Of a DNA stretch of 64,000 nt, positions 52,226 to 64,000 are shown piece after piece. The notes below the pieces were generated by a model. It was not told the DNA's origin, did no database searches, and saw only the letters and a list, made by a program, of their open reading frames with translations. Each line of letters begins with the position of its first letter. Position 1 is the stretch's first letter. The position numbers were made by a program, and so were the translations under genes. Origin of the DNA: Cylicocyclus nassatus (lineage: Eukaryota; Nematoda; Chromadorea; Rhabditida; Strongylidae); NCBI GenBank assembly GCA_958299035.1, contig CATQJL010000305.1:71392792-71456791 (forward strand), read 5' to 3'.

Positions 52226-54662
52226 TATATGATTATTACATTTGTCACCAAAGTATTTGTTATTTTCACTCTGAAACTTTTCTACTGCTTGATTATCGCC
52301 TCTTGTCTGTCCGTCAAATTACATACATTTCAAATTCGTACTCGTACTTCTGCTTCGTTTCAAATCCCCAAATCCCCTCGTCATTCGTCACATGTACGTC
52401 CTGGGGCAAAAATAACTTTTTCAGATATTTTACGCTTTGGAAGCCTTATAAGTTTTTGTTATTACGAAATAATGTCCAAGTTTTTTCGCTTGATCACTTA
52501 AATAATGTAAACATTGTTTGCTTTCACTTCGTTATGAACTTCGAAATTGATGTCAAGAAAAGTTTTGCGGGAGAAAAGTAACTTTCGCGGTTGAATGAAA
52601 TTTCTAGAAATTTTTATAAGTAGCAAGTTGTTGTGCAATTGTGCCAATCAACAAAGGTAAAGTTATATCTTTGAGGCATTTTTTTTTCAAAAAACTCGTA
52701 ATTTTCCCAGAAAATGATTTCTTTTTTGATTATGATGGATTCATTTTCTTGCATCATTGAACGCTGAGGGATTCAAAGTCCGGAAAAATAGTTTATTTAA
52801 TATTTTACAATTTAGAAACAATTTTTATAAATGAGAATTGAAGAACTGCGTCGTAGCTGATCTTGTGATGAAGTTCTCAAATTACCTGCTCTAATAGGCT
52901 CCATCTTCGTTGATCTTAGCATATTTTGAAATCTGCCTCAACTCGAACGGAAATCCTTATAAAAAGTAGGGGCTCCTAGCTAAGAAACGGTTCGAAAAGG
53001 CTAGAATTCACTTACAAATGAGCGAGAATTTTTTCACAAACTGTATGCGGTCAAAGGCATGTGTTCATTTTTGTCGTACTCATCTCTTTTGTGTTACAGA
53101 TAAGTCTTCTTCTTGAAAACCTCGATTATTTGTTTTAAAATCGTATACTTTCTTCCAGAAAAGATATTTCTGCACATCCTTCAAAAGCTCTTAAAAACTC
53201 TTTTCAATAATTAGAACTCGTTGGCTAAATCTTGTTTTTTATTCGATTAATCGGATTTGATCTCTGCTTCCGCATATCACAGCACTGCTGAAACAAACCA
53301 TTTGTGTTCATTTTCTCCAGCCCTTTTCGTGCAGTGAAGTGCATCGTCAGTTATTGAACATTATAAGGAGAGATTCTTCAACAGCTTTTGCATGATACGT
53401 TGTAAGCTCTATCCCATACTGTTTATGGGAATCAAATAATTTTGAAGCAAATATCCAAGCTTTAGGCATCTTCAAGTTTTGATGGAAAAATTTAATTCAA
53501 ACTATTGCAAAGTGCAACCTTAGTATATTCCTAGTGGAAAAAAATCTGTTATCGCGTAGAAAGTAATTTTTTGTGGTGTTATAGGGTAAGGGTTTGTAGC
53601 TATATTGAGACTCTCTTAACCGTTACTGCGCAACTAAAATACGCGGATGCAAATCAAGCATGACTCTTTAGAAGATTTAGCGGTTCCTTTTCAAAAAAGA
53701 CATCTCAGGATTTTTTGGGCGGAGGGAGGGGCTGTGGATCCTTTTACAGGGCCTAGCAGTGCTCCTTTAGAAACTACAAGATATTTTGCAAATGTTCGAC
53801 CTACTAACCCACAACTTCCCAAGAAGTTTAGGTGAGAAGACATTTTGCCAAGTTCACAAAGCAAAATCGATTTTTAAGTTTATTAACTCAACTGACGATA
53901 AAATAATAAAAGTACTAGCCTGCAAAATACCATTATCAAAACAATTATCACAAAATTATTATTATTAAACCTCTGACTTTACTACTTATTCCCGTTATAT
54001 TTTTCATATTCAAAAGAAGTGACAGTCAAAAAACATTTTATTATTAACAAACCTATACACGTTACGAGCTAATCATATCACTCATGTGGATTACTTTGAA
54101 AAAAGAAATTCCAAGATTTCTTGGGGAGATGGAAAACAACCTCGCACAATGTCTTCTTAGCTGATTTTTATGGACTCCTTAAATAAGGTTTTTCGTAGCT
54201 TCAACTTGTTGTGCAAATCCTACATAATTGTTCTTTCAATTTGACGGAGGCTGTTTCGTTTGACTTTTACCGTAGCTGCATCTGCACATATAAGCTTTTT
54301 ATAGCTTTGCAATTTTCCTTTTTTTCCGCTTCCGAACTTTCTATTGTTTGAAAAAAAAAACTTCGCATAGGCTGACATCAGCTAGGTTCCCTATAAAAAC
54401 AATTCTTTCACACCAGAAGCTTTTTTGTAGCTTTATGCTTGCACTTTATAGTTTGTGCTTACGAAGCTTGAAAGTTTTACGTCAGTTCAGAGCAATTTTT
54501 TTTACTCAGCTATTAATCGGTGAATTTTTTTTGACAACTGGCATCATCCTGCAAAGAAACGATTGTATAACCGCTAATTTCCGCTCATTTTTTCTCCTCA
54601 TGGTTACCTTAGATTATTGTAGAATTACTGTCCTTTCCAGACAAGTCTTCGATTCGTCAGGA
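52226..54662. other. Gene-poor spacer and upstream region of the channel gene
   Basis: No coding segment is supported apart from open frame directly upstream of 54663 in the same frame as exon 1 (from 54348). A TTTCCAG acceptor at 54634-54640, 22 bases before the chosen ATG, suggests spliced-leader addition there, which would exclude the longer frame. Confidence 0.45.
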
Positions 54663-57600
54663 ATGATTTTGTCGCATGTGGTAACGTTACTCCTTCTAAT
54701 CGTAGTCCATGCTGAGAAACCACGGTCAGGACGAAAGCATCATTTACAAATTAAATGTAAGTACTTTCAGCTCATCTACCAGTTTTTTACATCAAAAATT
54801 TGAATAGGAAAAATACGAGCAAAATTCCCTTCAAGGAGTCGTTTGATTTAATGAATGCAGATTGATATCAAACGCTGAATTTCGGTAATTATCATCATTA
54901 GAAGTTTTTACTGAATGCTTTTTTATTGACATTTGCCATGGCATTTCGACATCTAAAACTGCTTTTAGCCAAACTTATTTTTCGGAAAAATTTCTATGCT
55001 CAGTTTTTTAATAGGTCCTGAGCACGATAATTTCACATTTGACTTTGCGCTGAAAAAATCTTTAATTAATTTTCTTTGAACGCCTTATTTGTCAAGGGAA
55101 CATGACATTCTGAAACCTGGCCCGCTCCAATCTCAAAAAAAAAACGTTTTTGTGAAATCGCTTTTCCTTGGATTTTTTAGTTGGCAATGGACATGATATT
55201 CTGACACCTTACAAATGTCTGATAAAAAGGATTTTTTGAAAAATAACCCATGCTTGATTATAGCAGTTAGTCATGACATTTTAGCATTTGATACTGCTCT
55301 TAAAAAATTTTTTATTCAAAAACTATTTTTTTTGCTGAAACATGAGATTCTGACAGACAATACCGTTAGATGAAAAATTTCCAAGAAAAACTTTCATAAT
55401 TTTTTTTACCAGACATGGAATTCTGATATCCAGCACTGCTCTTAGTAAAAATATTTCTTTTCAACAAAAAAAAACCTCGGCTAAAGTTTCGCAGTGCCAT
55501 TTCTTCTGCAACATGACACTGCTCTTTATGGAAAAGATCAAAAGAAAAAATGTCTTCGGTTGATTTTATCTGCTGACATCATTTATGACGTTTTGACATT
55601 TGGCCGTTTTCGAAATGGGAAAAATATATTTAGAAAAGAAGTCTTGATTATATGTAAAATTTGAATTTGAGGGTGAAGCACGGGAATTTTCTACTTTGCA
55701 AAGAGGGAGCGTCTGTCAAAAAAGATGTGGTTACCTCAAGAAAAAAATATGGTGCGCAATGGTCAGATAATCCCTTGAACTGTGCTTATCATAAATTTAT
55801 AATTTAAAAAAACCTTTATTTTCTTTAGCGACAAAAAAAGATTTTGCCAGCTTCTCTTGTAACCGTTGATTCTACTGGCTTGGCAGGGAAGGCGGGACTA
55901 CGTGACCTACTTAAAACTAGATAATGATCAGAGATCACGCGTGCGAGAGAGACGCAGACTGCGTCGCGGGCGCAAGCGGCCTTAATTAGGTCGCAAAGCC
56001 CCGCCTTCCAGCCGCCGAGCCAGTTGAACCAAAGGGTAGATGTTTATGCGCTAGAAGTCTTTGTTGGCTTTTTGAAATGGAATTTCAGCTGACCCCACAA
56101 ATGTGATAGACGGAATCATGCATCGTTACGACAAACGAGTTCGTCCAAATGCTGATACCCAACATCCGGTGATCATTCACATGACTATCGTGCTTGGAAT
56201 TCTCACTGAAGTGGTTAGTGGAAGATTTGATCAGAAGTATTACTTTTTTATCGGAGGGCAGAGAGAGAGAGTCAAATTTGAAAATGGTTTCTTAAATTGG
56301 CGTCTGAAGTTCGTCAATGATAAACGATTTCAAAGCGGTTTTTCGGATTGCATTGAAGTTCGACTAATAAATCTTTCTAGAGAGTGTACTTCTAGATGAT
56401 CGTCAAGCAAATTGTTTTATTCAATTCTCAAGTAGCTTTCATAAATTTTAGTACATATTATCCATGCTTTCAAATGCTTAGTTGAGTGAAAGTTGCTTTT
56501 ATTTTTGATAGCTAAAAGTTTGCTGATAATATCAAAGGGATCCATATTTGCGAACGAAAATGAGCTATTTGAATAGAAAAACCAAGTAAATGTCCTCAAG
56601 AAAATACAAACTTAATATCTACACTTCAATGAGAAAAAAATATTCTAGTACTACAGGTATTTTTTCTTAAAGAATCATCGCATTTTAGAAGAGATAAATT
56701 AAGTATCACATCAGGTTTTTCTAAAGCTTTTCACATTTCAGAGAGAAAACCAACAAGTTGCCAGCTTTGTCATCTCTCATGTACAGGTCGGTATATTTCC
56801 CTAGGAAATCTTAAATATGTTACAAGTCTAGAAAACTTTATGACTTTTATTCTAGAGATGGCACGACCCGAAACTTGCTTGGGATCCAGAGAAATATAAT
56901 GGTTTGAAGCAAGTTGTCATGCCCCAAAGTTTGGTGTGGATACCAAAATTATTTATTTACAACAGGTAAGTAGCTTTTATAAAAATAGTGGGGGATCCTG
57001 TCCTGGAGTCCTGGGGTGAATTTGTAGGTTTATAGTGAGAATAGCTGCAAGGCACAAGCAAAGTACTCTTGTGTCGATTTTGTCTGTTATTGTAGTTTTT
57101 GTTGCTAAAACCTCTTTAAATAAGCGCCAAAAATCATCTTGTGCATAACTTGAAAAGTAGCTTTTTTATACACACATTTTGAGAAAATCCCTATTTTTTC
57201 CCCTTCCAGCATGGATACCAAAGACATGCTTAACGAGGATCGCTATGATGTACGAGTGCAACATACTGGTCATGTAAAAATTAACATTCCACAATTTGTC
57301 ACAAGTTTATGTCGTATTAATATTGATCTCTTCCCATTTGATACTCAGGTAAGTATTATTCAAATTTGAACCAATGCTAGTTCTAATTTTGCTCCTAATT
57401 CAGTTTTGTGCAGTCGCGTTAGCCTCGCCATTGTTATCAGTAGAAGAAATGGATGTAAATGCCACTCACCCTCCAAAGGATTCGTACTTTTCGGTGGGTT
57501 AGAAAGATTATATTATTTATCTATTACTTGACCGAATCTTTCAAAAATGATTTTTCGAAGTTTTTCCAGAGGTATTTATGATCAAAAAATTTTGCCATTA

Positions 57601-60600
57601 CTATTGCCGCCTAGCAAACTTGAAGTTCATATGAGTTCATGACCTTGCAAGCGATTGAGCATTAAGGTTGCAATTCTGACCTATTCAATATTGGGGCGCA
57701 CTTATGGAAAAGGTTTTTAAAAAATCAACCATTTTGATTTAAAAAATTCGGTCTTCTTTCGAACAAATTAGAATAGATCCTGTATAAAATGATGACTGAA
57801 AAGAGTTAAAATTGCAATAGATTTGACTACTACCACTAAGAATGTAAAGTTGTCGTTCATCACAGATAATCTCACAATTAGTAATTCCTTATCTTGAGCA
57901 GCTAGCCCTACAGAAATAATTGCTATACTTTTACTGAGTAGAAATAACTAGAGAATAACGGTACCAAACAGGGTGTCCCAAAAGTCTTTGAGACTAACTT
58001 CCCAACGTAGTAACTTTGATAGTATTCTCCGTTTTTCAGTTAAATTTTGCGTACGAGTACTTCGTCTAGTTTTAGTATTTCTCAAGAAAATTATGCCGTT
58101 TGTTCTGTACATTCTCAAAATACTGTTTTTGGAGCAAACAGTACTACGATTTTGAGGACGACCCAGTGTTAACTTACCCTTTACTCAAACATCTATAGCT
58201 CTTTTGCCTTCGAAGCTCTTGCGGAATCTTGAACCGCAAATTGTAGAGCTAGCTTTACTCTACGTTTACAATGCAAAACTAATCAGTAGTCTCTATTCAT
58301 TAATGCATGATTAAGATACAAACACTCAAGTAGTGCCGTGTCGATAAGAAGAAAAAGTTCTCGGGAAAAAAATCCGAGAAAGCTGGAAACTCAAACACCA
58401 ATTCAATTTGAGCCACTAATTCTAGCTGTAAGCTCTGCATTTTTTACTGAAATATAATTTTAAAGTCATTCCATGCACAACAAAATTGCTGTTTTTTTTT
58501 GATGTCAACAGAATTTGACTGCTGCATTTTGACGCATTTGTTAAATCTCAGAGACGTGCTTCTCAGATCAACATGCTTTTAATCGTTGGCCCAAGAGGCT
58601 CTTGACTTCTTTGTGATCAGTCATGGAAAGCAAGGCTTGCTCTGTTTCACACAAAATTTTGGGCAGTCTGGAACGCTTGCTTCAGAAGATGTGAGACATT
58701 CTCGACGTCAACTATCTGCCTGCCACGGTGCATGCGTCGCGCAAGAGTGTGAGAGCTTGTGTGAAGGCCAAATAAGGGATTTTCAAAAACTGAGTGCACC
58801 TTGTTATTTTGTAGGTTCTTCACAAGATTCCTGCTAAATATCATGTGACTATGTTGCTTCGTACAGTTGCAGCTGAGCAAATACTAGGCTTAAAGACTTT
58901 TGGGACACCCTGTATAGCTTACAAGGGAACCGTGTCGAGTCGAAGCGGCCTTTCCAGATGAGACCCATACTGCTTTGAAGAGTATTAAGCGATGATTTCA
59001 AATCTGCCTTCCAAATCTGCCAAGCGCCTCTGGACGCCGAGTTATGACCGTTCTTGGGAACGAAAAATGAATGCAGAATTTAGGTAAAATTGATTGTTAC
59101 AATCTTTCCAGCGCTCAGATAAAGCAGTGTTAATTATTAGCATATTAAATAAAATGTATCCATTGCATAAACAGCTTTGATACTTGACATTGGACCATTT
59201 GAGCAAATTTCGGCGATTTCGCTTCAGTTTTGCGTTCAATTTTTTGACCTGAAAAACGGGCATAACTCGGCGTCCAGAGGCGCTTGGCAGATTTGGAAAG
59301 CAGATTTGGAATCATCGAGTAATGCTCTTCAAAGCAGTATGGGTCTCATCTGGAAAGGCCACTTCGACTCGACACGGTTCCCTTGTTAGCTGCATCGAAA
59401 AACGAAGTCATTTTCAGGGTAATGCCGAATGGGAAGTCATTAACGTAACGGTAAGACAAATGAAATTCATGGAAGATGGCGAATATCGTGCTGAGGTGGG
59501 TTGTTGCAGTAAATGTACTGTTTGCTTTTGAGTTTCTAGATCGAGAATATTCGAAAAGGTTATTCAATATTCAAGGTTCACTATATTATACATTTGAATC
59601 GTCGACCAATCTACTACATTACTGTCATTGTGGTGCCGACCTTCTTGATCTCTGCGCTTTCCATTCTGGGTATATTCTCACCGGGGTCGAACGATGGGCC
59701 AAGGAATGAAAAGGCGAGATTTTTCATTCCGGAAATAATCAAATTTACCTACTAACTATTCACTCGGGAAAAATGCTTGTTTCAGGTATCCCTTGGGCTT
59801 GGCTCCCTACTCGCTATGACTGTACTGTTAGACATAGTAGCTGGCGCGATGCCAAAAAGCAATAGCATACCCCTTTTGGGTAAGTGAATCCTTCCAAAAC
59901 TTTATGATTTTCCTAAATAAATAACTACTCAGGGTTCTATATAATTGTCGTAATTATGCTCTGTGCAATTGGAGTCGCAATCTCGATGGCTTTGCTAGGA
60001 TTGTCCCGATCCTATATCCAAACAGAAGAACTCCCATCAAAAACTGCATATAGGTCAGAATTCTGAATTTCAATTTGTTTTTGTGTTCTTAGCCCATGTG
60101 TTTTTTTTAGGATTCTGATGCTGAAGCCAACGAAAGCGTTGAGATTCAATAGCATTTGCCCAATTGCTCCTTCGGAAAAGATTGCAGCCATTACGTAAGT
60201 TGAAATCATATGTCTTATGTATAAAAACCAAATATGGGGATGTAGGCCTATTTCGCACTACCGTACCATGAGGGTCCATGATCAATTGCCCTCCTTATTC
60301 CCTTCCTGCTTTCGCTAAAACAGGATCTGCGTAAAATACTAGATCTTCAAACAGTAAATATCTTTCAAAATACAAAAAATACTAGAAATAACAGCAAACA
60401 ATTCAGTTTCTTACCTAGTGGTTCTTGGAAAGATGCTATCAGACATAAACCATTAAGTAAAGATTTCAATTAACTTTTTCAGACCGCGTTTTCCGGATCT
60501 AGCAGCAATTTACCACCAGCTCACCGAAGTGTCTCGCGCACAAAAGGTTTATAGAGAACGGATAGAGCGATTGCAGTGGAATAGCCGGGTATGTACCTTT

Positions 60601-60971
60601 CGCCTCGGATTCCGTTCAGAGTTGTCGAGTGTCAGCGCCGTGCCAACAATCACTTGCTCCCCTCGTTATGATGAAAGCGCTGGCACGGCGCTAGCACGGC
60701 CCTGGCATCAGGCAACTCTATACGCGGTCTTAGTTGACCAACATCATTTCAAGGACAAGGCTTTGTTTATGTTGAGATTTTGAATGAAAATTACACCTTT
60801 TTTCTAATTTTTAAAAATTTTCAGGTCGAAAAAGAATGGAACAAGGTTTTCTCGCGCGTCGACCATGTATTCCTGTTCCTCTTCCAGTCAGCAAATGTCC
60901 TTGTGCTGTTGCTGTTTTTACGTTATGCATTCATCCCCGTTCCGGATCTGCCGGAGGATTTTGCAGTTTGA
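54663..60971 (+). CDS. Cys-loop ligand-gated ion channel subunit (LGC family, nicotinic-like)
   Basis: Subunit of a pentameric neurotransmitter-gated channel at the plasma membrane. Exons: 54663-54756, 56089-56213, 56742-56786, 56856-56965, 57210-57348, 57404-57493, 59418-59495, 59540-59713, 59786-59879, 59933-60053, 60111-60194, 60483-60588, 60825-60971; all are in phase, 468 residues. Intron 8 uses a GC donor. Residues 1-18 are a signal peptide. The extracellular domain has YDKRVRP, WHDPKLAWDP (90-99), the Cys-loop (Cys159 to Cys173, 13 residues between, with DLFPFDTQ) and N-glycosylation sites NAT and NVT. TM1 is 251-273, TM2 286-308, TM3 314-340, TM4 432-456, with a cytoplasmic loop of about 90 residues. 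Glu284 precedes the basic residue at the TM2 start (RNEK-VSLG), as in cation channels, not the PAR motif of anion channels. No vicinal Cys pair in loop C, so not an alpha-type subunit. AATAAA at 61209-61214. Ligand unknown. Confidence 0.96.
55861..56036. mobile_element. Short GC-rich MITE, copy 2, in channel gene intron 1
   Basis: Shares with 43906-44078 the centre GAGAGACGCAGACTGCGT, GGGCGC.AGCGGCCTTAAT and the right arm GCAAAGCCCCGCC. Ends about 53 bases before exon 2, close to the acceptor. Confidence 0.75.
57969..58912. mobile_element. Mariner-type element in channel gene intron 6
   Basis: Inverted ends CAGGGTGTCCCAAAAGTCTT / AAGACTTTTGGGACACCCTG. The right flank is TA, the left flank AA. 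Inside, 58599-58793 encodes a decayed transposase end in plus orientation, which identifies the superfamily directly. Confidence 0.88.
58599..58793 (+). pseudogene. Mariner transposase C-terminus, decayed
   Basis: LDFFV, which holds the third catalytic Asp in the P-LDFFVW context of mariner transposases, is followed after a one-base frameshift by VMESKACSVSHKILGSLERL and LQKM. There is an in-frame TGA, then DILDVNYLPATVHASRKSVR and ACVKAK, then TAA. The order and wording of these blocks match the end of mariner transposases (SVMESKAC..SL..LV..W..I....V.A....R...CV.AKGGHFE). The N-terminus is not present in recognisable form. Confidence 0.75.
58922..59388. mobile_element. Foldback element adjacent to the mariner copy, channel gene intron 6
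   Basis: The arms of about 125 bases are nearly identical inverted copies: CAAGGGAACCGTGTCGAGTC at 58922 against GACTCGACACGGTTCCCTTG ending at 59388, continuing through GGCCTTTCCAGATGAGACCC and CAAGCGCCTCTGGACGCCGA. The left flank is TA, the right flank TT. No coding capacity. The right end is only 29 bases from exon 7. Confidence 0.85.
60619..60719. repeat. Small GC-rich inverted-repeat element in channel gene intron 12
   Basis: The ends AGAGTTG / CAACTCT enclose GC-rich sequence with TCAGCGCCGTGCC on the left and GGCACGGCGCTAGCACGG on the right. About 100 bases. The same GGCACGGCGCTGGCAC motif occurs at about 32954. Confidence 0.5.
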
Positions 60972-61626
60972 AAAGAATGTGTGATCTCATCCCGGAAGGG
61001 ACCGATTTAGAAGAGTTCGAAAAGACAGCAATGAGTGCTCAACAGAATCCAGTCTTCGTTTTGAACATGTCTGCTGATGTATAGCTATTAATTTTGACGT
61101 GTTTGTTCTGACTTTGCACGGGTATTTATTGATATTTTCACTGGTTTTTGAATGAAGGTTTACATCAAACTTTGCAGTATGCTTCAGCCATACTTACAAA
61201 CGCCGTTGAATAAAGTGGGTTCTGGTAGTGTCAAGAGAAATTGAGAGGTCATTTATATGCCTGCAAGCATTTCTCACAATACCTTTGCTTTTTATCCGAA
61301 AAAGAATCGCAGTCACTTCAACACTTCCGCGGCCTTGTTTGTGTGTTTGCGAATCCTTGGGCAGTTTTGAGATCAGTCAACCTGGCGAAATCCATTTCAG
61401 CCGTTTAGCTTTCATCAGACGATGTAGAACTTACGAAATAACCATGGTGCTAACTTCGAGAAAAGAAAGACTGACGTAGCCAATCTTCTGCTTTGGTCGC
61501 AAGACGCGACCACAATAATGCACGTCTAGCGAGATGGATGGGACGTGGCGCACCGCGCAAGATTTTTTTGCATCGAAGAGATGCGCATATCTCTGAGATA
61601 GGCAGTGACGTCAATCATCATTGTGT
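60972..61626. other. Channel gene 3' UTR and spacer
   Basis: Contains AATAAA at 61209-61214, 238 bases past the stop. Nothing else recognised before the tRNA. Confidence 0.5.
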
Positions 61627-61698
61627 GGCTGAGTGGTCTAGTGGTATGATTCTCGCTTAGGGTGCGAGAGGTCCCGGGATCGATCCCCGGCTCAGCCC
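61627..61698 (+). tRNA. tRNA-Pro (AGG)
   Basis: The acceptor stem GGCTGAG (61627-61633) pairs perfectly with CTCAGCC (61691-61697), and C at 61698 is the discriminator. The D-loop sequence is TGGTCTAGTGGTATGA (A box). The anticodon arm CTCGC-TTAGGGT-GCGAG gives loop CTTAGGG and anticodon AGG. The T arm is CCGGG-ATCGATC-CCCGG with the B box. It is 72 bases without an intron. The sequence closely follows the conserved animal tRNA-Pro. Confidence 0.97.
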
Positions 61699-63536
61699 GA
61701 GGTTTTTTTTCTGCCAAAAAGGTATAGTCGTGGCAAATGACTAGGCGAACTGTACCCTGTCTGAAAATGGATTGACTGAAGATACATTACAAATTCAATT
61801 AGAATTTTGAGAGCATTTGTAACGAAGAGAAACAACTTGAATAAAGCTTGATGAAGTGAAAAGAAGCAGTTATGAAGTTAGAAGAAACTTGGCATTGCAC
61901 AAATAAGAAAATTCTGTGTTTGCCTAAAATTATTATCCGATGTAAATTTTGTGTGTGCCAGTCAGATTCTGCGGTGAAGACTTTTTTGACTTAATGTTAC
62001 AACATCGGATATCGGTGCCATTATCAGAGTTTTGGAAACTGATTGTAGGCTTTTTGGCTTCCACCATATCTTCAAGCGCCTCTTCCCACTATGTCAGTCC
62101 AGACCTAGTCTGAGACTCACAACATGTGTCCCAGATTGCGCGACTTCTTAAAGGAGTCCGCTCACGGTGCGCGAAGGAGTCCTGAAAAACGCCAGTTCCC
62201 GCGGACTGCCTCGCTCTCTCGCTAGCGTACATACATACCGCAGCTTCCGTTCCAGAAGTCACGTACGTCACCCTACCTGCTAACGAGCGGTCGGTTTTCT
62301 TTCTCAACTTCCAACATCGATCGTCGAGCAGCGCAACTCCTCAACTCAAAAGAATTTAACATCACCACACATGGAGGACTGACTCGTCCCCTCGCAATAA
62401 CCCGGTTCAGTGCCCTCGCTTGCCATACGGCAGGAGAGCATCCCCGGGGAGTTTCTTTCTACCACTCCTTAGGTAACATCTTTGACCGGCGTGTTCTCAG
62501 CCCACTGTATTGAGTTGTCTGTGTTGGTTTGAAGTTATGAATGAATTGTGGGCATTCAAAAACCCTAGTGCATTGCCAGTAACAATAGTGTCGAGTCACG
62601 GGCTTAGGCCTTAGCTCCTATTCCATCTCTATACTGTTTTCAATGTGTACTTAGTGTCCAATATGATTCCATCAGAAAAAAGGACGAGCGTGATCCACTT
62701 AGTGCCCAAGTTACTAATGATCCACAATTGCCAACTGTGTAGGAGCGGCGATACTGATAGTAGAGATTAGGAGGTAGGTTGGTAGGTCTTTAACTTGTTG
62801 AGTGTATCCGTGTTGTGGCAGGCTATAAGAGCTTGGCGCAAGCTCTCTATTTTTTCCACGCGTTTCGTTTCATCTCTCGGATGTCTTCAGCTCCTGTCGC
62901 CGATGCAGGAAAGTCACCATTGACGTTAGTTCTTTGCCACTGACTGGAGCTGGGTACCCCAATCCGAGACAGATGGGTTCCTCAAAGCCAGGAGACAAAA
63001 CCTCGACTCTACCAGCTGGCGACAAGCCCGCACATTTGCACATCATACCTCAATTCCACATGTTAAACTTGTACGAATTACGTGCCGGGAAAATACTTGG
63101 TCGAATTACAGTCAGAGTTAAATGTCGAATTTAAGTCTTTGCCTATCAGTAGAGACGTAGCTCCATTCATATCATTATGTGGACTTAATACTGCACATGA
63201 AAGGCCTTGACTCATTGAATGACACTTAGTGACGTCCGTTACCATCGAATGCGCGGGCTTCTCGCTAGCTGATGATGTCGAAGTATTTGTCTCCTTTCTT
63301 TGAAGATCTAATGCTGTGAGACTCAGATTAGGCCTAGATTGGCACAGTGGGAAGAGACGCTTGAAGGTATAGTAAGCAAGTCGAAAGCTCAAATCAGTTC
63401 TCAGACCTCTGATGACGCCGGCTTTTTCAATAAAGTCCTCATCGCAGAATCTGGTTGACACACACAATATTTGCTGACACATCCTGCCATGCCCAGATCA
63501 AAAGGAAGAGTATTTGATCTATTGTGATCCGTTTTA
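61699..63536. other. Spacer with moderate-GC segment, no gene recognised
   Basis: An inverted pair of about 60 bases, CTTCAAGCGCCTCTTCCCACT..GTCTGAGACTCAC (62071-62129) against its diverged complement at 63311-63367, flanks 1.2 kb that is richer in GC than its surroundings. The 66-codon frame at 62934-63134 is not recognisable. This could be a large non-autonomous transposon, but no target duplication was seen. Confidence 0.4.
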
Positions 63537-64000
63537 TTAGGGTGAACCAAAAGTGATGGGGCACCCAGAGAATAAATGCAGTTTTCTCAAATAGAAAAGC
63601 TAATTGGAAGTCTATGTTTTGGCAGATCTTAGTACATAACAAAACCTTCTGATCGATGTCTGTAGTTGGGCACTGTCACGTGGCGTTATTTTTATAAGCG
63701 CTCAAAATAAGCTCATCACTTCAAGTAATTTTGAACTCTAGCAGCAGCGCCGCAGTAGAACAAGTGAGCCTACCAAAGATATCTGCGCAGCATTGGCTGA
63801 GGGGACTGTCACAAATCCACGATAGCTCGGTGGCTCCAAAGCTATAGAACAGAAGATATAGCATTGGGTATCAGGAGACAGAGGAGACAGTAGGAGACAT
63901 ATTACTTATTCTTTCATCAAAGTAATCAAATAAGCTCAACCTTAACAGTTGCTTTCTGATAGTGCCTTTTACGCTCTATCCATACATATGCAACTTACTT
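63537..64000. mobile_element. Possible left end of a further TTAGGG mariner-like element
   Basis: TA is followed by TTAGGGTGAACCAAAAGTGA at 63537, resembling the other foldback ends. Its inverted partner is not in the window, so the element either runs past 64000 or is truncated. Confidence 0.45.

Noticed and set aside
54348..54662. Upstream extension of channel gene exon 1 in the same frame
   Set aside because: The sequence has no family resemblance and would bury the signal peptide. A TTTCCAG acceptor 22 bases before 54663 favours the shorter start.
61526..61717. Minus-strand open frame of 63 codons (GIDPGTSRTLSENHT..)
   Set aside because: This is the antisense translation of the tRNA-Pro gene, a familiar artefact.

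Overview
This is a stretch of nuclear DNA from a nematode. The organisation suggests a strongylid (hookworm-like) parasite rather than Caenorhabditis: many small exons, long introns, AT-rich gene-poor spacers, and dense terminal-inverted-repeat (TIR) and foldback elements. The species call is inference. Every gene call rests on reading splice sites and translated exons by eye; no database search was possible.

Four protein-coding loci can be supported. (1) 2307-3348 (-): the 3' exon of a membrane-anchored protein with a Lys/Glu/Pro-rich tail of four repeats, family unknown. (2) 7032-14409 (-): a complete 13-exon gene for DYF-3/CLUAP1 (IFT38), an intraflagellar transport protein. An X-box-like RFX/DAF-19 site lies 55 bp upstream of its ATG. 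(3) 16129-20271 (+): a complete 10-exon gene for the pyruvate dehydrogenase E1 beta subunit, head-to-head with dyf-3. (4) 54663-60971 (+): a complete 13-exon gene for a Cys-loop ligand-gated ion channel subunit, probably cation-selective. A tRNA-Pro(AGG) follows at 61627-61698. All three complete gene models join in frame at every splice junction. From memory, dyf-3 and pdhb-1 are near neighbours in C. elegans too (cosmid C04C3), so the pair may be conserved microsynteny.

Most of the rest is transposon-derived. At least nine elements have the terminal sequence TTAGG(T/N).. next to a TA dinucleotide (mariner-like), and most of these are long near-palindromes of 0.65-1.0 kb. Others are a 1.65 kb Tc1-like palindrome, two mariner-type elements inside the channel gene's largest intron (one with a decayed transposase C-terminus), three PIF/Harbinger-like elements with 3-bp TAA/TTA duplications, and a hAT-like element with an 8-bp duplication inserted into an arm of one of them. 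There is also a Penelope-like retroelement remnant (GIY-YIG C-terminus between inverted terminal repeats) whose repeats carry a hammerhead-ribozyme-like core. A second hammerhead-like core sits in an unrelated 186-bp inverted-repeat element near 24.1 kb.

The long interval 26-54 kb holds no gene that I can support. I did not find a convincing new multi-gene system. The strongest candidates for follow-up are the ribozyme-like cores, the foldback cluster at 44-52 kb as a possible hairpin/small-RNA source, and the cysteine substitutions in conserved loops of the E1 beta subunit.
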